In this document: piece after piece, positions 54,593-64,000 of the stretch
Numbering within the stretch: the stretch's first letter is position 1
Layout: each line of letters opens with the position of its first letter
Source of the DNA: CAVZZV01 sp963779845
GTDB taxonomy: Bacteria; Bacteroidota; Bacteroidia; Bacteroidales; GCA-2748055
Direction: 5' to 3'
NCBI GenBank assembly: GCA_963779845.1
Contig: CAVZZV010000005.1
Coordinates: forward strand, 1,178,001-1,242,000
Length of the DNA stretch: 64,000 nucleotides
The notes under the pieces: model-generated
What the model was told of the DNA's origin: nothing
The model's input: only the letters and a program-made list of their open reading frames with translations
Databases searched by the model: none
Made by a program: the position numbers and the translations under genes

Positions 54593-55030
54593 TTACTCAC
54601 GGTTACCTGAATAATATAACATCCCTTCTTCTTCATAAAAGAATTTCATTCCTGCATATTCTGCAATCTTTATTGAAGCTGAATTCCCTTTTTTAATGCA
54701 TGCTTTAACTTTTCCATCTAGTCTCTTGGTTAAAAGTTTCACAATTTTCCTACCTGTCCCTTTCCCTCTTTCCTTTGGGGCCACGTTCCATGAAAGCTCA
54801 TACAAGCCATCTGAGTTATCTAAATCAGCACGTATTGAGCCGACCTTGTTCCCGTGCTCTTCAGCGATATATAGAAGCCTGTGCTCATTGTTGAGAATTT
54901 TCTGCAACCATTTTTTATGGCTAGTTTCAGTGATGAAGCTCATATTACGCGAATTTTTACGCGTTTCCGGATCATTTCTCCATTCCAGAAGAATATCCCA
55001 ATCCGTAAAAACAGCCTTTCTCAATATCAT
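54593..55030 (-). CDS. GNAT-family N-acetyltransferase
   Basis: A 145-residue acetyltransferase with the RimI/RimJ-like layout: DWDILLEWRNDPETRKNSRN at the start, VGSIRADLDNSDGLYELSWN (beta4), and the acetyl-CoA loop VAPKERGKGTGRKIVKLL, then ASIKIAEYAGMKFFYEE. It probably acetylates a sugar-nucleotide, antibiotic or protein N-terminus. It precedes the CPBP gene's end by 51 bases on the same strand. Confidence 0.78.
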   Translation of the reverse strand: MILRKAVFTDWDILLEWRNDPETRKNSRNMSFITETSHKKWLQKILNNEHRLLYIAEEHGNKVGSIRADLDNSDGLYELSWNVAPKERGKGTGRKIVKLLTKRLDGKVKACIKKGNSASIKIAEYAGMKFFYEEEGMLYYSGNRE

Positions 55031-55081
55031 AAAAAATTCCCAATTTAAATCCGAAAGAAATTTAATTTTATCCCGGCCCCG

Positions 55082-56050
55082 TCACTTTTCGTTATCACCC
55101 CGAGAATGTGACCATTCAAGAGAATCAACCTGTTGTTCTTCCCTGTTAAGTTTCCATAAGACGAATAATAAGAGGGAAACGAGCACAATACTCACAATAC
55201 CCGTACTAAAATTATGTCCGGGTGTTCCAATCTCATCCATGTTTCTGGTAAGCTGACCTGAATAGTAATAAAAATAAAAGAAAACAGCCACCCCATTGTT
55301 GACAAAATGAGCCAGTACCGACAGCCATAAATTTCCTGTCCAAAGATAGATATAGCCAAGGATTATGCCAAGGACAAATCTCGGAAGGATTGACAGAAAC
55401 TGAAAATGGAGGGCTGCAAAGAGCAAAGCAGTAAGGATGACAGCGTAGTGAGAATTCTTCAATCCCTTTGCAAATATATTCTGTATCACTCCCCTGAATA
55501 AAAACTCCTCACCAATTGCCGGAATTATTGCGATGATCAAAATATTAATCAGCAGGCCTCCTGTTCCTGATACGGTCAGGAACTTCACCATAATATTCTC
55601 CATCTCTCCTTCCTTTGTCTCGAAATATTTCTGTAACCAATTTAACCCATCGGGAAAATTCAATTTGCCATTTATATAGCTGAAATAATTATTCATGGGC
55701 AATGTAGCCAGTATCAGGAAAATGACAATAAGGGAGGGAAAGAGAGCTGGAGTCCGGTTGATCAGTAAATAATGGCCTGGGTTATCGCTGATAAAATAGA
55801 CTGAGATAAGTGCAGCTATAACAAACATCCCAAAAGAAGTTATCCCCTGTACATATTTCAGAAAAGCAAGAGATTTTGGGTTGTCCAGATTTTGCAAGGT
55901 ATCGATGACTTCAAAAAAACCAATGTTAAAAATGAGTAATCCGCTTACCAGGCTGATAACCTGAAAAATCAACCATGCACTAATAACGACCAGGACAACA
56001 AAAAGAAATTGCATACCGGCACTGGCATCTTTTAAAAAGAATCCTCGCAT
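55082..56050 (-). CDS. CPBP-family intramembrane glutamic endopeptidase
   Basis: A 322-residue polytopic protein of the CAAX/bacteriocin-processing (CPBP, Abi) family. The membrane-embedded catalytic motif is EEFLFRGVIQ (adjacent Glu's and Arg), followed by FAALHFQF (His) and LAHFVNNGVAVFFYF (His and Asn). All four motif residues are present. The frame is open to 56170, but that part is antisense to dusB and its promoter; ATG 56050 (MRGFFLKDASAGM) begins just before the first span. It probably processes or exports a peptide, or confers resistance to one. Confidence 0.82.
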   Translation of the reverse strand: MRGFFLKDASAGMQFLFVVLVVISAWLIFQVISLVSGLLIFNIGFFEVIDTLQNLDNPKSLAFLKYVQGITSFGMFVIAALISVYFISDNPGHYLLINRTPALFPSLIVIFLILATLPMNNYFSYINGKLNFPDGLNWLQKYFETKEGEMENIMVKFLTVSGTGGLLINILIIAIIPAIGEEFLFRGVIQNIFAKGLKNSHYAVILTALLFAALHFQFLSILPRFVLGIILGYIYLWTGNLWLSVLAHFVNNGVAVFFYFYYYSGQLTRNMDEIGTPGHNFSTGIVSIVLVSLLLFVLWKLNREEQQVDSLEWSHSRGDNEK

Positions 56051-56064
56051 TCGCGGTTTATTTA

Positions 56065-56084
56065 TAATTTTGCACACAAATATA
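56065..56084. promoter_or_regulatory. Back-to-back -7 boxes between the CPBP and dusB genes
   Basis: TAATTTTG at 56065-56072 (plus) and TATATTTG at 56084-56077 (minus) both match TAnnTTTG, so the two divergent genes appear to be driven from overlapping promoters. Neither has a clear TTTG at the -33 position. Confidence 0.45.
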
Positions 56085-56105
56085 AGAATAATACGACTGG
56101 AACAG

Positions 56106-57077
56106 GTGAAGATAAGAAACATAGAATTGGGCGAAAAACCAGTTTTTTTAGCCCCGATGGAGGACATCACTGATCCTTCTTTCCGCTACATCTGCAAGGA
56201 ATTCGGGGCGGATCTGGTTTATACAGAATTTATATCCTCCGATGGTCTGATCCACGACGGGAAGAAATCGGTGCAAAAGCTGGATATATTCGACAATGAA
56301 CGACCGGTTGGCATTCAGCTATACGGACATATTACTGAGTCGATGGTTGAAGCAACCCTCCTTGCCAATGAGGCAAAACCTGACCTGATAGACATCAATT
56401 TTGGCTGCCCGGTGCGGAAAATTGCCCTGCGGGGTGCAGGAGCAGGAATGCTCAACAATCTCCCCCTAATGATGCAAATGACGAAATCCATTGTCGCAGC
56501 TACCAAACTTCCGGTGACGGTGAAAACCCGGTTGGGCTGGGATGATGCTAACAGGAACATTAAAGAGTTCGCCCTACAGTTACAAGATCAGGGGATCGAG
56601 GCATTGACCATACATGGCCGCACCCGGGCTCAGCTTTATAAGGGGAAAGCCGACTGGACTTTGATCGGAGAACTTAAGAATGATCCTCGCCTGAAAATTC
56701 CCCTAATTGGCAACGGAGATGTCACCAGTCCCGAAATTGCAAAGGAAAATTTTGACAAGTATGGGGTGGATGCGATTATGATTGGAAGGGCTGCTATTGG
56801 AAAACCATGGATCTTCAGGGATATTAAACATTATTTAAAGACCGGGGAAATCCTGCCGGAACCTTCGGTTGAAGAAAAGGTTGCTCTGGCAAAGAAGCAT
56901 TTTTTACGATCGCTTGAATGGAAGAGGGAACCGGTTGGGATATATGAAATGCGCAGGCATCTTTCCAGTTATTTTAAGGGATTGCCCAATTTTAAAGAAT
57001 TGAGACTGAAGCTGCTTACCTCTTTGAAAGTGGAGGAAATTTTTTCTATTCTGGATACAATCGAAGCAAGATATTAG
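56106..57077 (+). CDS. dusB: tRNA-dihydrouridine synthase (DusB-like)
   Basis: A 323-residue flavoenzyme that reduces uridines of the tRNA D loop. Motifs: VFLAPMEDITDPSFR (FMN site), GIQLYGH, DINFGCPVRKI (active-site Cys), VKTRLGWDD, IHGRTRAQLYKGKADW and IGNGDVTSPE. The frame opens at TTG 56070, but the GTG at 56106 (read VKIRNIELGEKP) matches the family's usual N-terminus and lies about 25-30 bases after the -7 box at 56065-56072, so it is used here. It faces the CPBP gene head-to-head. Confidence 0.93.
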   Translation: MKIRNIELGEKPVFLAPMEDITDPSFRYICKEFGADLVYTEFISSDGLIHDGKKSVQKLDIFDNERPVGIQLYGHITESMVEATLLANEAKPDLIDINFGCPVRKIALRGAGAGMLNNLPLMMQMTKSIVAATKLPVTVKTRLGWDDANRNIKEFALQLQDQGIEALTIHGRTRAQLYKGKADWTLIGELKNDPRLKIPLIGNGDVTSPEIAKENFDKYGVDAIMIGRAAIGKPWIFRDIKHYLKTGEILPEPSVEEKVALAKKHFLRSLEWKREPVGIYEMRRHLSSYFKGLPNFKELRLKLLTSLKVEEIFSILDTIEARY

Positions 57078-57130
57078 AAACATGATCCTTTATTTGCCCG
57101 AAAATTAACTAAAAATAGATCGCATCTAAG

Positions 57131-57138
57131 TATCTTTG
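57131..57138 (+). promoter_or_regulatory. -7 box of nadB
   Basis: TATCTTTG matches TAnnTTTG. The nearest TTTG upstream (57093-57096) is too far away for a standard -33. A start near 57145 leaves about 30 bases to the ATG at 57174 and rules out the GTG at 57138. Confidence 0.5.
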
Positions 57139-57173
57139 TGCATTCTTGTTTGTTCAATTATCCTGGCATCGAC

Positions 57174-58745
57174 ATGGAAAAAAAAGTGGATTTTTTAGTA
57201 ATTGGCAGCGGGCTGGCTGGATTAAGCTTTGCCCTTAAAGTAGCTGAATATGGTAAGGTTTGCCTTGCAACTAAGGCAAGCATGGAGGAGACAAATACCC
57301 GTTATGCCCAGGGTGGGATTGCCGCTGTAACCTACGAACCGGACAATTATGAAAAACATGTGCAGGATACCATGATCGCCGGCGATAATATTTGCAACGA
57401 AGAGGTGGTAAGAATGGTTGTTAAGGAGGCTCCCGGACAAATCAGCGAGCTTATCCGATGGGGGACCCATTTTGATAAAATATCTGATGGCACATACGAC
57501 CTTGCCAGGGAGGGCGGCCATTCCGAACACCGGATACTGCATTACAAGGACCATACAGGTGAAGAAATTCAAAGGGCCCTTTCAGCCAAAGTCAGAAATC
57601 ATCCAAATATCGAAATACTTGAGGAGCATTTTGCGGTAGACCTGATTACTCAGCATCACCAGGGGAGGTTGGTCAAGCGATATTATCAGGACATCGAATG
57701 TTATGGTGCTTACTTTCTGAAAATCGGAAAACACCAAATTATTAAAATCCTTTCTAAATTTACCCTTCTGGCCACCGGTGGGGCCGGTAACCTCTATCAA
57801 ACCACCACCAATCCATCCATTGCCACGGGTGACGGAATCGCCATGGTTTACCGTGCCAAAGGGATTATCGAAAATATGGAATTTGTGCAGTTCCATCCTA
57901 CCTCATTATACAACCCTGAAGAACGGCCCTCCTTTTTGATTACCGAAGCAATGAGGGGCTTCGGGGGAATTCTTAAAGATCAGAAAGGCAATGAGTTTAT
58001 GCACAAATATGATGAAAGGGGAAGTCTTGCCCCCCGCGATATTGTAGCAAGGGCAATCGATAACGAAATGAAGATAACCGGTCATGATTTTGTTTATCTC
58101 GATTGCACACATCTTGATGCCACTGACCTGGTGAACCATTTTCCACATATACATGAAAAGTGCCTCTCTTTAGGGATTGATTTTACCAAAGATATGATCC
58201 CTGTGGTGCCTGCTGCTCACTATCTATGCGGGGGCATCGTGGTCGACATGAACGGCAAGAGCCATATCCACAGGCTTTATGCCATTGGTGAGACCTCATT
58301 CACGGGTCTTCATGGTGCCAACCGGCTCGCATCGAATTCACTTCTTGAAGCCATCGTGTATGCCGACCGGGCCGCGAAGCACTGTATTCAGCTTCTGGAT
58401 CGCTACCCTATTCCCGAAAACATCCCGGAATGGAATGACCACGGAACCACGCACCCTGAAGAGATGATCCTGATTACCCAAAACCTGAAAGAGGTCCAGC
58501 AAATCATGACAAATTACGTGGGCATAGTCCGGTCTGAATTAAGGTTACAAAGGGCATCCGACAGGCTTGAAATAATATTTCGGGAGACGGAAGAACTTTA
58601 TAAAAAATCAAAACTTTCCAAGGGACTTTGCGAATTAAGGAACCTGATAAATGTTGGTTATCTCGTGATTAAAATGGCCCAGGCCCGGAAAGAGAGCAAA
58701 GGATTGCATTTCATGCTCGATTACCCCCGTAAGTCAGGTTTCTGA
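57174..58745 (+). CDS. nadB: L-aspartate oxidase
   Basis: A 523-residue flavoprotein for the first step of NAD synthesis (aspartate to iminoaspartate). FAD motif VIGSGLAGLSFALKVAEYG near the start, NTRYAQGGIAAV, EGGHSEHRILHYKDHTGEE (substrate loop), MEFVQFHPTSLY, and the C-terminal FTGLHGANRLASNSLLEAIV. It resembles SdhA but has the NadB-specific AREGGHSEHRI block. The GTG at 57138 would add 12 residues ahead of MEKKVDF; the -7 box on it favours ATG 57174. Confidence 0.93.
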   Translation: MEKKVDFLVIGSGLAGLSFALKVAEYGKVCLATKASMEETNTRYAQGGIAAVTYEPDNYEKHVQDTMIAGDNICNEEVVRMVVKEAPGQISELIRWGTHFDKISDGTYDLAREGGHSEHRILHYKDHTGEEIQRALSAKVRNHPNIEILEEHFAVDLITQHHQGRLVKRYYQDIECYGAYFLKIGKHQIIKILSKFTLLATGGAGNLYQTTTNPSIATGDGIAMVYRAKGIIENMEFVQFHPTSLYNPEERPSFLITEAMRGFGGILKDQKGNEFMHKYDERGSLAPRDIVARAIDNEMKITGHDFVYLDCTHLDATDLVNHFPHIHEKCLSLGIDFTKDMIPVVPAAHYLCGGIVVDMNGKSHIHRLYAIGETSFTGLHGANRLASNSLLEAIVYADRAAKHCIQLLDRYPIPENIPEWNDHGTTHPEEMILITQNLKEVQQIMTNYVGIVRSELRLQRASDRLEIIFRETEELYKKSKLSKGLCELRNLINVGYLVIKMAQARKESKGLHFMLDYPRKSGF

Positions 58746-58909
58746 GAAAATTTTGTCCGATACAAGGTAAAAGAAAAGATTTCATAAAAAGGGCAGGCAG
58801 GAAAGGAATACAGAAGTCACAGAGCTGCTTTACCTGCAGGGAGCAGAAAAGGTTCGCGCAGAAAATCTATTTTATTCTCCTCATCGTATGAAAAGCAAAG
58901 TTTTTACCC

Positions 58910-58917
58910 TACTTTTG
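58910..58917 (+). promoter_or_regulatory. -7 box of glyS
   Basis: TACTTTTG matches TAnnTTTG, with the weak -33 variant TATG 19 bases upstream (58887-58890). The leader to ATG 58950 is about 25 bases. Confidence 0.5.
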
Positions 58918-58949
58918 ACGATTCATTTCTAAACGATTAAGATTCTTAT

Positions 58950-60494
58950 ATGTCTCAGGAGGATGTTTTCAAAAAACTGGTATCGCATTGCAAGGAGTAT
59001 GGATTTGTTTTCCCTTCCAGTGAAATTTATGATGGACTGGCCGCTGTGTATGATTATGGTCAAAATGGGGTTGAATTAAAAAACAATATCAAAAAATATT
59101 GGTGGGACTCCATGGTCCTGTTGCACGAAAATATCGTCGGGCTCGATTCAGCTATCTTTATGCATCCTGATACCTGGAAAGCTTCCGGTCATGTAGACGC
59201 TTTTAATGACCCGCTGATTGACAATAAAGACTCAAAAAAGAGATATCGTGCCGATGTACTCATTGAAGAGCACCTTTCAAAAATCGAAGAGAAGATCAAT
59301 AAAGAGGTAGATAAAGCCGCAAAACGTTTCGGGGAGAGTTTTGATGAGGTCAAATTCAGAGAAACCAACGAGCGGGTTTTGAATAATCAGGCCAAATTCG
59401 ATCAAATTAAAACCCGATTTGTGGCAGCATTGAATCAGTCAGATCTGGCGGAAATTAAACAGATCATCCTGGATGCTGAAATTGTCTGCCCCATTTCGGG
59501 GACAAAAAACTGGACAGATGTCAGGCAGTTCAATCTCATGTTTTCCACAGAAGTGGGATCAACAGCTGAAGGTGCCTCCAGGATCTATCTCCGGCCCGAA
59601 ACAGCCCAGGGAATTTTTGTAAACTACCTAAACGTTCAAAAAACATCCAGGATGAAACTCCCTTTTGGGATAGCTCAAATTGGAAAGGCTTTTAGAAATG
59701 AGATCGTGGCCCGGCAGTTTATATTTCGGATGAGGGAATTTGAGCAGATGGAAATGCAATTTTTCGTTAAACCCGGTGAGGAGCTAACCTGGTTCGGGCA
59801 TTGGAAAAATTCACGCATGAAATGGCACCAGAATCTGGGATTCGGGGAAGAGAATTATCGTTTTCACGATCATGACAAACTGGCCCATTATGCCAATGCG
59901 GCCAGCGATATTGAATATCGGTTTCCTTTTGGTTTTAAAGAGGTTGAAGGGATTCATTCCCGGACCGACTTTGATCTGAAAAGCCATCAGGATCTCTCGG
60001 GTAAGAAACTGCAGTATTTTGATCCGGAAGAGGGCAAATCCTATATTCCCTACGTTATAGAAACCTCAATCGGGGTCGACAGGATGTTCCTTCAAATTGT
60101 CTCCGCATCCTATACCGAAGAGGAATACACAAGGGAGGACGGCTCCAGCGAAATACGGGTGGTCATGAAAATCCCGGCTTTTCTGGCACCGGTAAAACTG
60201 GCGGTTATGCCTTTGGTTAAGAAAGCCGGTCTGCCCGAAAAAGCCCGGGAGATTATCGATAGCCTTAAATTCGATTTCTATTGCCAGTATGATGAGAAAG
60301 ACTCGATAGGCAAGAGATACAGGAGACAGGATGCAATCGGGACACCTTATTGTATAACAGTTGATCATCAAACAATGGAGGACAATACGGTTACCCTTCG
60401 GGACAGGGATAATATGTTACAGGAACGTATTCCGGTTACACAAATAAAAACAATCGTTGAGGAAAAGTTAAAGGCTGTCAGATCTTTAGAATAA
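58950..60494 (+). CDS. glyS: Glycyl-tRNA synthetase (dimeric GlyQS type)
   Basis: A 514-residue class II synthetase of the alpha2 type used by Bacteroidota instead of the GlyQ/GlyS pair. Blocks: KNNIKKYWWDSMVLLHENIV, FNDPLIDNKDSKKRYRAD, ICPISG-like AEIVCPISGTKNW, motif 2 GIAQIGKAFRNEI and RMREFEQMEMQFFV, motif 3 YVIETSIGVDRMF, and a C-terminal anticodon-binding domain from about 395. The internal insertion of about residues 90-165 is Lys/Glu-rich and helical. No frameshift is seen. Confidence 0.95.
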   Translation: MSQEDVFKKLVSHCKEYGFVFPSSEIYDGLAAVYDYGQNGVELKNNIKKYWWDSMVLLHENIVGLDSAIFMHPDTWKASGHVDAFNDPLIDNKDSKKRYRADVLIEEHLSKIEEKINKEVDKAAKRFGESFDEVKFRETNERVLNNQAKFDQIKTRFVAALNQSDLAEIKQIILDAEIVCPISGTKNWTDVRQFNLMFSTEVGSTAEGASRIYLRPETAQGIFVNYLNVQKTSRMKLPFGIAQIGKAFRNEIVARQFIFRMREFEQMEMQFFVKPGEELTWFGHWKNSRMKWHQNLGFGEENYRFHDHDKLAHYANAASDIEYRFPFGFKEVEGIHSRTDFDLKSHQDLSGKKLQYFDPEEGKSYIPYVIETSIGVDRMFLQIVSASYTEEEYTREDGSSEIRVVMKIPAFLAPVKLAVMPLVKKAGLPEKAREIIDSLKFDFYCQYDEKDSIGKRYRRQDAIGTPYCITVDHQTMEDNTVTLRDRDNMLQERIPVTQIKTIVEEKLKAVRSLE

Positions 60495-60569
60495 AAGTAT
60501 TAAATACAGGCGTGTAGATTCTTTGGCAAATTTGGGAACAACTATCCTCATTAATTAAATTACCACATC

Positions 60570-63023
60570 ATGAAGAAAATTTTCCTGGCTGTTTTACCAG
60601 ATCTCTTTGCGGTATTGGCCTTTGTAATTATCTCGTTGGTATTTTTCACCCCAGTCTTTAAGGGAAGGTTTTAAATCAAAGTGATGTTACCCAATACAAG
60701 GGAATGAGCCATGAGCTTGTTCTTCACAAGGAAAAGACCGGGGAGGATGCCATGTGGACAAACTCCATGTTTGGCGGAATGCCAGCCTATCTGGTTAAGG
60801 GAGGTAAAATAAACAACATTTTTCATAGTCTGCAACCCTTATTACGATTGTACCTACCCTACTTCACGGTAGGCATTTTATTCATCTACCTTCTTGGATT
60901 CTATTTTCTGCTGCGTGTATTAAGGATTAGTCCTGCACTTTCCTTTATCGGGGCCATCGGATTTGCCTTCGGATCCTATAATATCATTATAATTGCTGTA
61001 GGGCATATAACCAAAGCCTATGCCATTGGATATATGGCCCCGGTACTCGCCGGTATATTGCTGCTTTATCAGGGCAGGTACATTGCAGGGGGTTTGATCA
61101 CTCTCTTTGCCATGGGTATGCAAATTTCAACCAACCACTTTCAAATTACCTACTACACCCTCCTTATGGTTGGATTGATCATTCTGTTTGAACTCTATTC
61201 GACCCTCCGGGAGAAGAGATGGAGGCATTATTTGATTGCCACCTCTCTGGCTATCGGGACCATGGCATTCTCTGTGTTGCCAAATATTACAAACCTCTGG
61301 ATAACATACGAGTACGGCAAATACAGTACCCGGGGCCCTTCTGAATTATCCGACGCGTCTGGCGGAAAATCCAAAGCATTGACTAAGGACTATATACTAA
61401 ACGATTACAGTTTCGGTATTACAGAACCAATAAATTTACTTGTTCCGAATTTTAAAGGAGGACCTACCGTGTCTTCCTTAAATGTCAATTCAGAAACCTA
61501 TGCCCTGCTATTAAAAAATGGCTATCCAGCCGCTGAAGCCCGCAAGGCTATAGAGCAAATGCCTACTTATTATGGACCCCAGGCCAGCACTGCAGGACCC
61601 GTTTATGCCGGGGCAATTATTGTATTTCTGTTTATACTTTCCATGTTCCTGCTAAAAGGGAAACTAAAGTGGTGGATTGTCACGGCGATCCTGTTTTCCA
61701 TTGCCCTTGCCTGGGGAAAGCATTTCATTGGTTTTTCCCATCTATTCATTGATTATTTTCCGTTGTATGGAAAATTCAGGACCGTCTCCATGATCATGGT
61801 AATTGTCAGTCTGCTCCTACCCTTTGCCGCGATGTTGGGAATTAATAGTCTTCTTGCCCTGGAAAGCAGAAAAACCTTTCAAATTAAAGCATTGAAATAC
61901 AGCGCTTTAATAACAGGAGGCCTGCTTTTATTTATTGGTCTTTTCGGCCCAGGGATCATTGATTTTTCCTCATCAAACGACTCTGCATTGCCCGGGGTAT
62001 TGGTCCAGGCTATCAAAAGTGACCGTGCAGGATTGCTCAGAGCTGATGCATTCAGATCATTAGGCTTTATTGCTATCGCTGCTTTGCTCGTTTGGCTTCT
62101 CATTGAGCAAAAGATAAAAAGGCGGAACTTCCTTATCACTCTGGGAATACTGATTATTGCTGATCTATGGACGGTTGACCGCCGGTATTTAAATAAAACC
62201 GATTTCATGCCCACCCGCATACGTGAAGATATTTTCCTCCCCACCGAAGCCGATCAAATAATATTGAGGGATACAAGCTACTACAGGGTATTTAACCTTT
62301 CGGTGAGTCCATTTAACGATGCTGTTACCTCCTATCTGCACAAATCAATTGGAGGCTATCACGGAGCCAAATCGGACGGTACCAGGATCTCATCGAACGT
62401 CAGATTTCAAAAAATAATTTGAACGTTTTGAATATGCTCAATACCAAATATTTTATAGTCGCAGATCGGGAAAATCAGAAGAGAACTGTTCAGGTAAATC
62501 CGGACGCCCTTGGAAATGCCTGGCTGATAGACAGTCTGATTTGGGTTCCGACACCTGATAGGGAAATCGCTGCTTTAGATGACTTTTCTCCTTCTCATGT
62601 TGCCATAATTAACGACAAATTTTCAGATATTCAGGGGATTAAATCCATCAATCCGGACTCCCGGGGAGATACCATAACCCTTGTTTCCTACAGTCCTGAT
62701 AAAATGATTTATCACTCCAGAACCAGCCAAACAAGCTTCGCGGTGTTCTCGGAAATATACTACCCTGCTGGATGGAATGCCTATATTGACGGAGATCAGG
62801 CCAGCATAGCTCAGGTAAATTATGTCCTGAGAGGCCTCGTAATCCCGGCAGGGGAACATACGATCACCTTTAAATTTCATCCTGATTCTATTATACAGGG
62901 CAAAAAATAGCGATGGCAAGTTCAATTTTAACGGTCTTGTTATTGTTGGGAGGATTATTTTTTGGAGTAGTAAGGAAGAGAGATATTAATAACCCGGAAA
63001 TAAAAAAACCTGAAAATCATTAA
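60570..63023 (+). pseudogene. YfhO-family membrane glycosyltransferase-like protein, broken by three single-base indels
   Basis: YfhO proteins are large GT-C-fold membrane proteins linked to glycosylation of lipoteichoic acid or lipids in other phyla. Here the ATG at 60570 opens the first span (AVLPDLFAVLAFVIIS, ending VFFTPVFKG), stopping at 60674. From about 60664 the next frame continues (QSDVTQYKGMSHELVLHKEK and then about 11 spans) to a stop at 62422. From about 62371 the third frame reads GRYQDLIERQIS and NVLNMLNTKYFIV, ending at 62910. After A6 at 62902-62907 the fourth frame supplies the last span (ILTVLLLLGGLFFGVV) to 63023. Each step is a missing base (G run, near AAATCGG, A run). 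Restoring all three gives about 818 residues, the family length. Either three errors or early decay. Confidence 0.72.
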
Positions 63024-63045
63024 CCCAAGAAAGCAAATGATCTGA

Positions 63046-63786
63046 TTAAAACCGTTTATTTTTCAGATAGAATATAGCAAGCTGCCAGGCATTACGGGTA
63101 TGGACAAACAATACTTTAAAAAAATTGTAATAGCGAATCATTATTTGAAATCTCTCATATAAACCCCTTGGAAGATATTGCTTGTTAAGACCGCCTTCCA
63201 GGAATTTCGAAACAATCAGATGGGTATTGGTAATGGTTTTTGCTTCCATAAGGCATCTGATCATCCAGTCATAATCGGCTGCCAGCTGGTAATCCATATT
63301 ATAGGAGGGAGCCAATGATTTTTTAACCAGGAAGGACTGATGACATACCAGCATCCCATTGATCAGCTTTTTCCAATGAAGATTTTCCGGGGCCTGAAGC
63401 CGGCGTAAACCCAACTCCTTACCTGACTTGTCAATAATCATGGTTTCTCCGTAATAAACATCCGAAAAAGGGGCACCGGAACTGAAAATATTCATTAAAA
63501 CCGAGGAATCATATAAACTATCACCAGCATTGAGAAATAATAAATAATCACCCGAAGCTCGTTCCATACCTTTGTTCATGGCATCGTATAGGCCTTGATC
63601 AGGTTCGCTGACCCAGCTCGAAATGATATCAAGATTGGAATGGATCAGATCAAGCGTATTATCTGTGGATTTTCCGTCCACTACGATATACTCAACATCC
63701 CTGAAAAGCTGTTCGCGGATACTGTTAAATGTATCCTGAAGCACTTCACCCGCATTATAGGTAACAGTGATTATAGAAACCTTCAT
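63046..63786 (-). CDS. Family 2 glycosyltransferase (WcaA-like)
   Basis: A 246-residue cytoplasmic GT-A enzyme with the opening VSIITVTYNAGEVLQDTFNS, the acidic motif YIVVDGKSTDNTLDLI, EPDQGLYDAMNKGMERASGD, the metal-binding FLNAGDS, and a catalytic-region YQLAADYDWMIRCL. It resembles small glycosyltransferases that assemble capsule or O-antigen repeats. It follows a further glycosyltransferase that enters the window from the right, on the same strand, so a surface-polysaccharide cluster likely continues beyond 64 kb. Confidence 0.88.
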   Translation of the reverse strand: MKVSIITVTYNAGEVLQDTFNSIREQLFRDVEYIVVDGKSTDNTLDLIHSNLDIISSWVSEPDQGLYDAMNKGMERASGDYLLFLNAGDSLYDSSVLMNIFSSGAPFSDVYYGETMIIDKSGKELGLRRLQAPENLHWKKLINGMLVCHQSFLVKKSLAPSYNMDYQLAADYDWMIRCLMEAKTITNTHLIVSKFLEGGLNKQYLPRGLYERFQIMIRYYNFFKVLFVHTRNAWQLAIFYLKNKRF

Positions 63787-63857
63787 ACTCCTATTGCCAA
63801 TTCATGATAAAACAGATAAATCTTTCCATATTTTGAAAGCAATTCATAAAACCAGAA

Positions 63858-64000
63858 TTAATGCGCCTTTCCTCGATCTTTGAGCAATTCGTTATACAAA
63901 CTGAAAAACTTTTCAGCAATTACTTCCTGCGAGTAATTATCCAGCACCTTTTTGCGACCATTTTCTTTAAGAAGGGATATTTCCGGATGATTTTTAACCC
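63858..64000 (-). CDS. C-terminal fragment of a GT4-type glycosyltransferase (enters from outside)
   Basis: The last 46 codons read KNHPEISLLKENGRKKVLDN, YSQEVIAEKFFSLYNELL and a polar end (KDRGKAH), with the stop at 63860-63858. The ENGRKxVLxxYS..xxA.kxxxLY pattern is the usual C-terminal helix of GT4-family retaining glycosyltransferases. It precedes the GT2 gene by 71 bases on the same strand. Confidence 0.72.
   Translation of the reverse strand, partial: VKNHPEISLLKENGRKKVLDNYSQEVIAEKFFSLYNELLKDRGKAH

Overview
The window looks like a chromosomal piece of a member of the Bacteroidota, probably a Bacteroidales or Marinilabiliales-type organism. Reasons: several genes are preceded by the phylum-specific promoter (a -33 TTTG and a -7 TAnnTTTG box) and have no Shine-Dalgarno sequence; there is a DUF2723/GT117 membrane protein with the FWDCGEF motif, a DUF3857-transglutaminase pair, a single-subunit SdhC with fused-type SdhA/SdhB, a GlyQS-type glycyl-tRNA synthetase and YfhO. 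The species cannot be read from the sequence.

Layout. 1-14.5 kb: envelope and glycan genes (GT87-like fragment, a polyprenol-phosphate-mannose-synthase-like GT2, a STELLO-family protein, two DUF3857/transglutaminase proteins, a NodB deacetylase with GT117, a frameshifted outer-membrane-type protein, an O-antigen-ligase-like protein) plus the repair and salvage enzymes Mpg and GuaD. 14.7-19.0 kb: translation block rplM-rpsI-rpsB-tsf, a strong terminator, then pyrH-frr, converging on an OmpA-family lipoprotein. 20.4-29.9 kb: dxs, a two-domain DUF1080 lipoprotein, and a complete pyruvate dehydrogenase cluster aceE-aceF-lpdA in which aceE and aceF are each broken by one base. 30-35.3 kb: stress and envelope genes (Usp, YceI, TonB-like, CPA1 antiporter and a possible 35-residue membrane protein).

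35.37-41.34 kb is the accessory region. It starts at tRNA-Leu(CAA) and holds three tandem 277-bp units that each carry an interrupted tRNA-Leu-like segment. Next come an asparagine-synthetase-like protein without the glutaminase cysteine, a nested IS21/IS982 remnant, an AbiEi/AbiEii toxin-antitoxin pair, and a tyrosine recombinase that seems to have lost its first catalytic block. The 98-bp sequence that follows the tRNA recurs in inverted orientation next to the recombinase. I read this as an old, probably immobilised island.

41.4-64 kb returns to core-type genes: glycerate kinase with a GntP transporter, dCMP deaminase, a CtpA-type protease, a Spy-like protein, sdhCAB, aminopeptidase P, a CPBP protease divergent from dusB, nadB, glyS, a YfhO gene broken three times, and two glycosyltransferases.

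Seven single-base indels break five otherwise full-length genes (10.7-11.9, 20.4-22.4, 24.5-27.1, 27.2-28.5 and 60.6-63.0 kb), mostly in homopolymers. Uncorrected sequencing error is the simplest explanation for most of them, but it cannot be proved from this sequence alone. I see no CRISPR array, rRNA or intact insertion sequence. No single feature is plainly a new system; the tRNA-Leu repeat region and the island cargo are the best candidates for follow-up.
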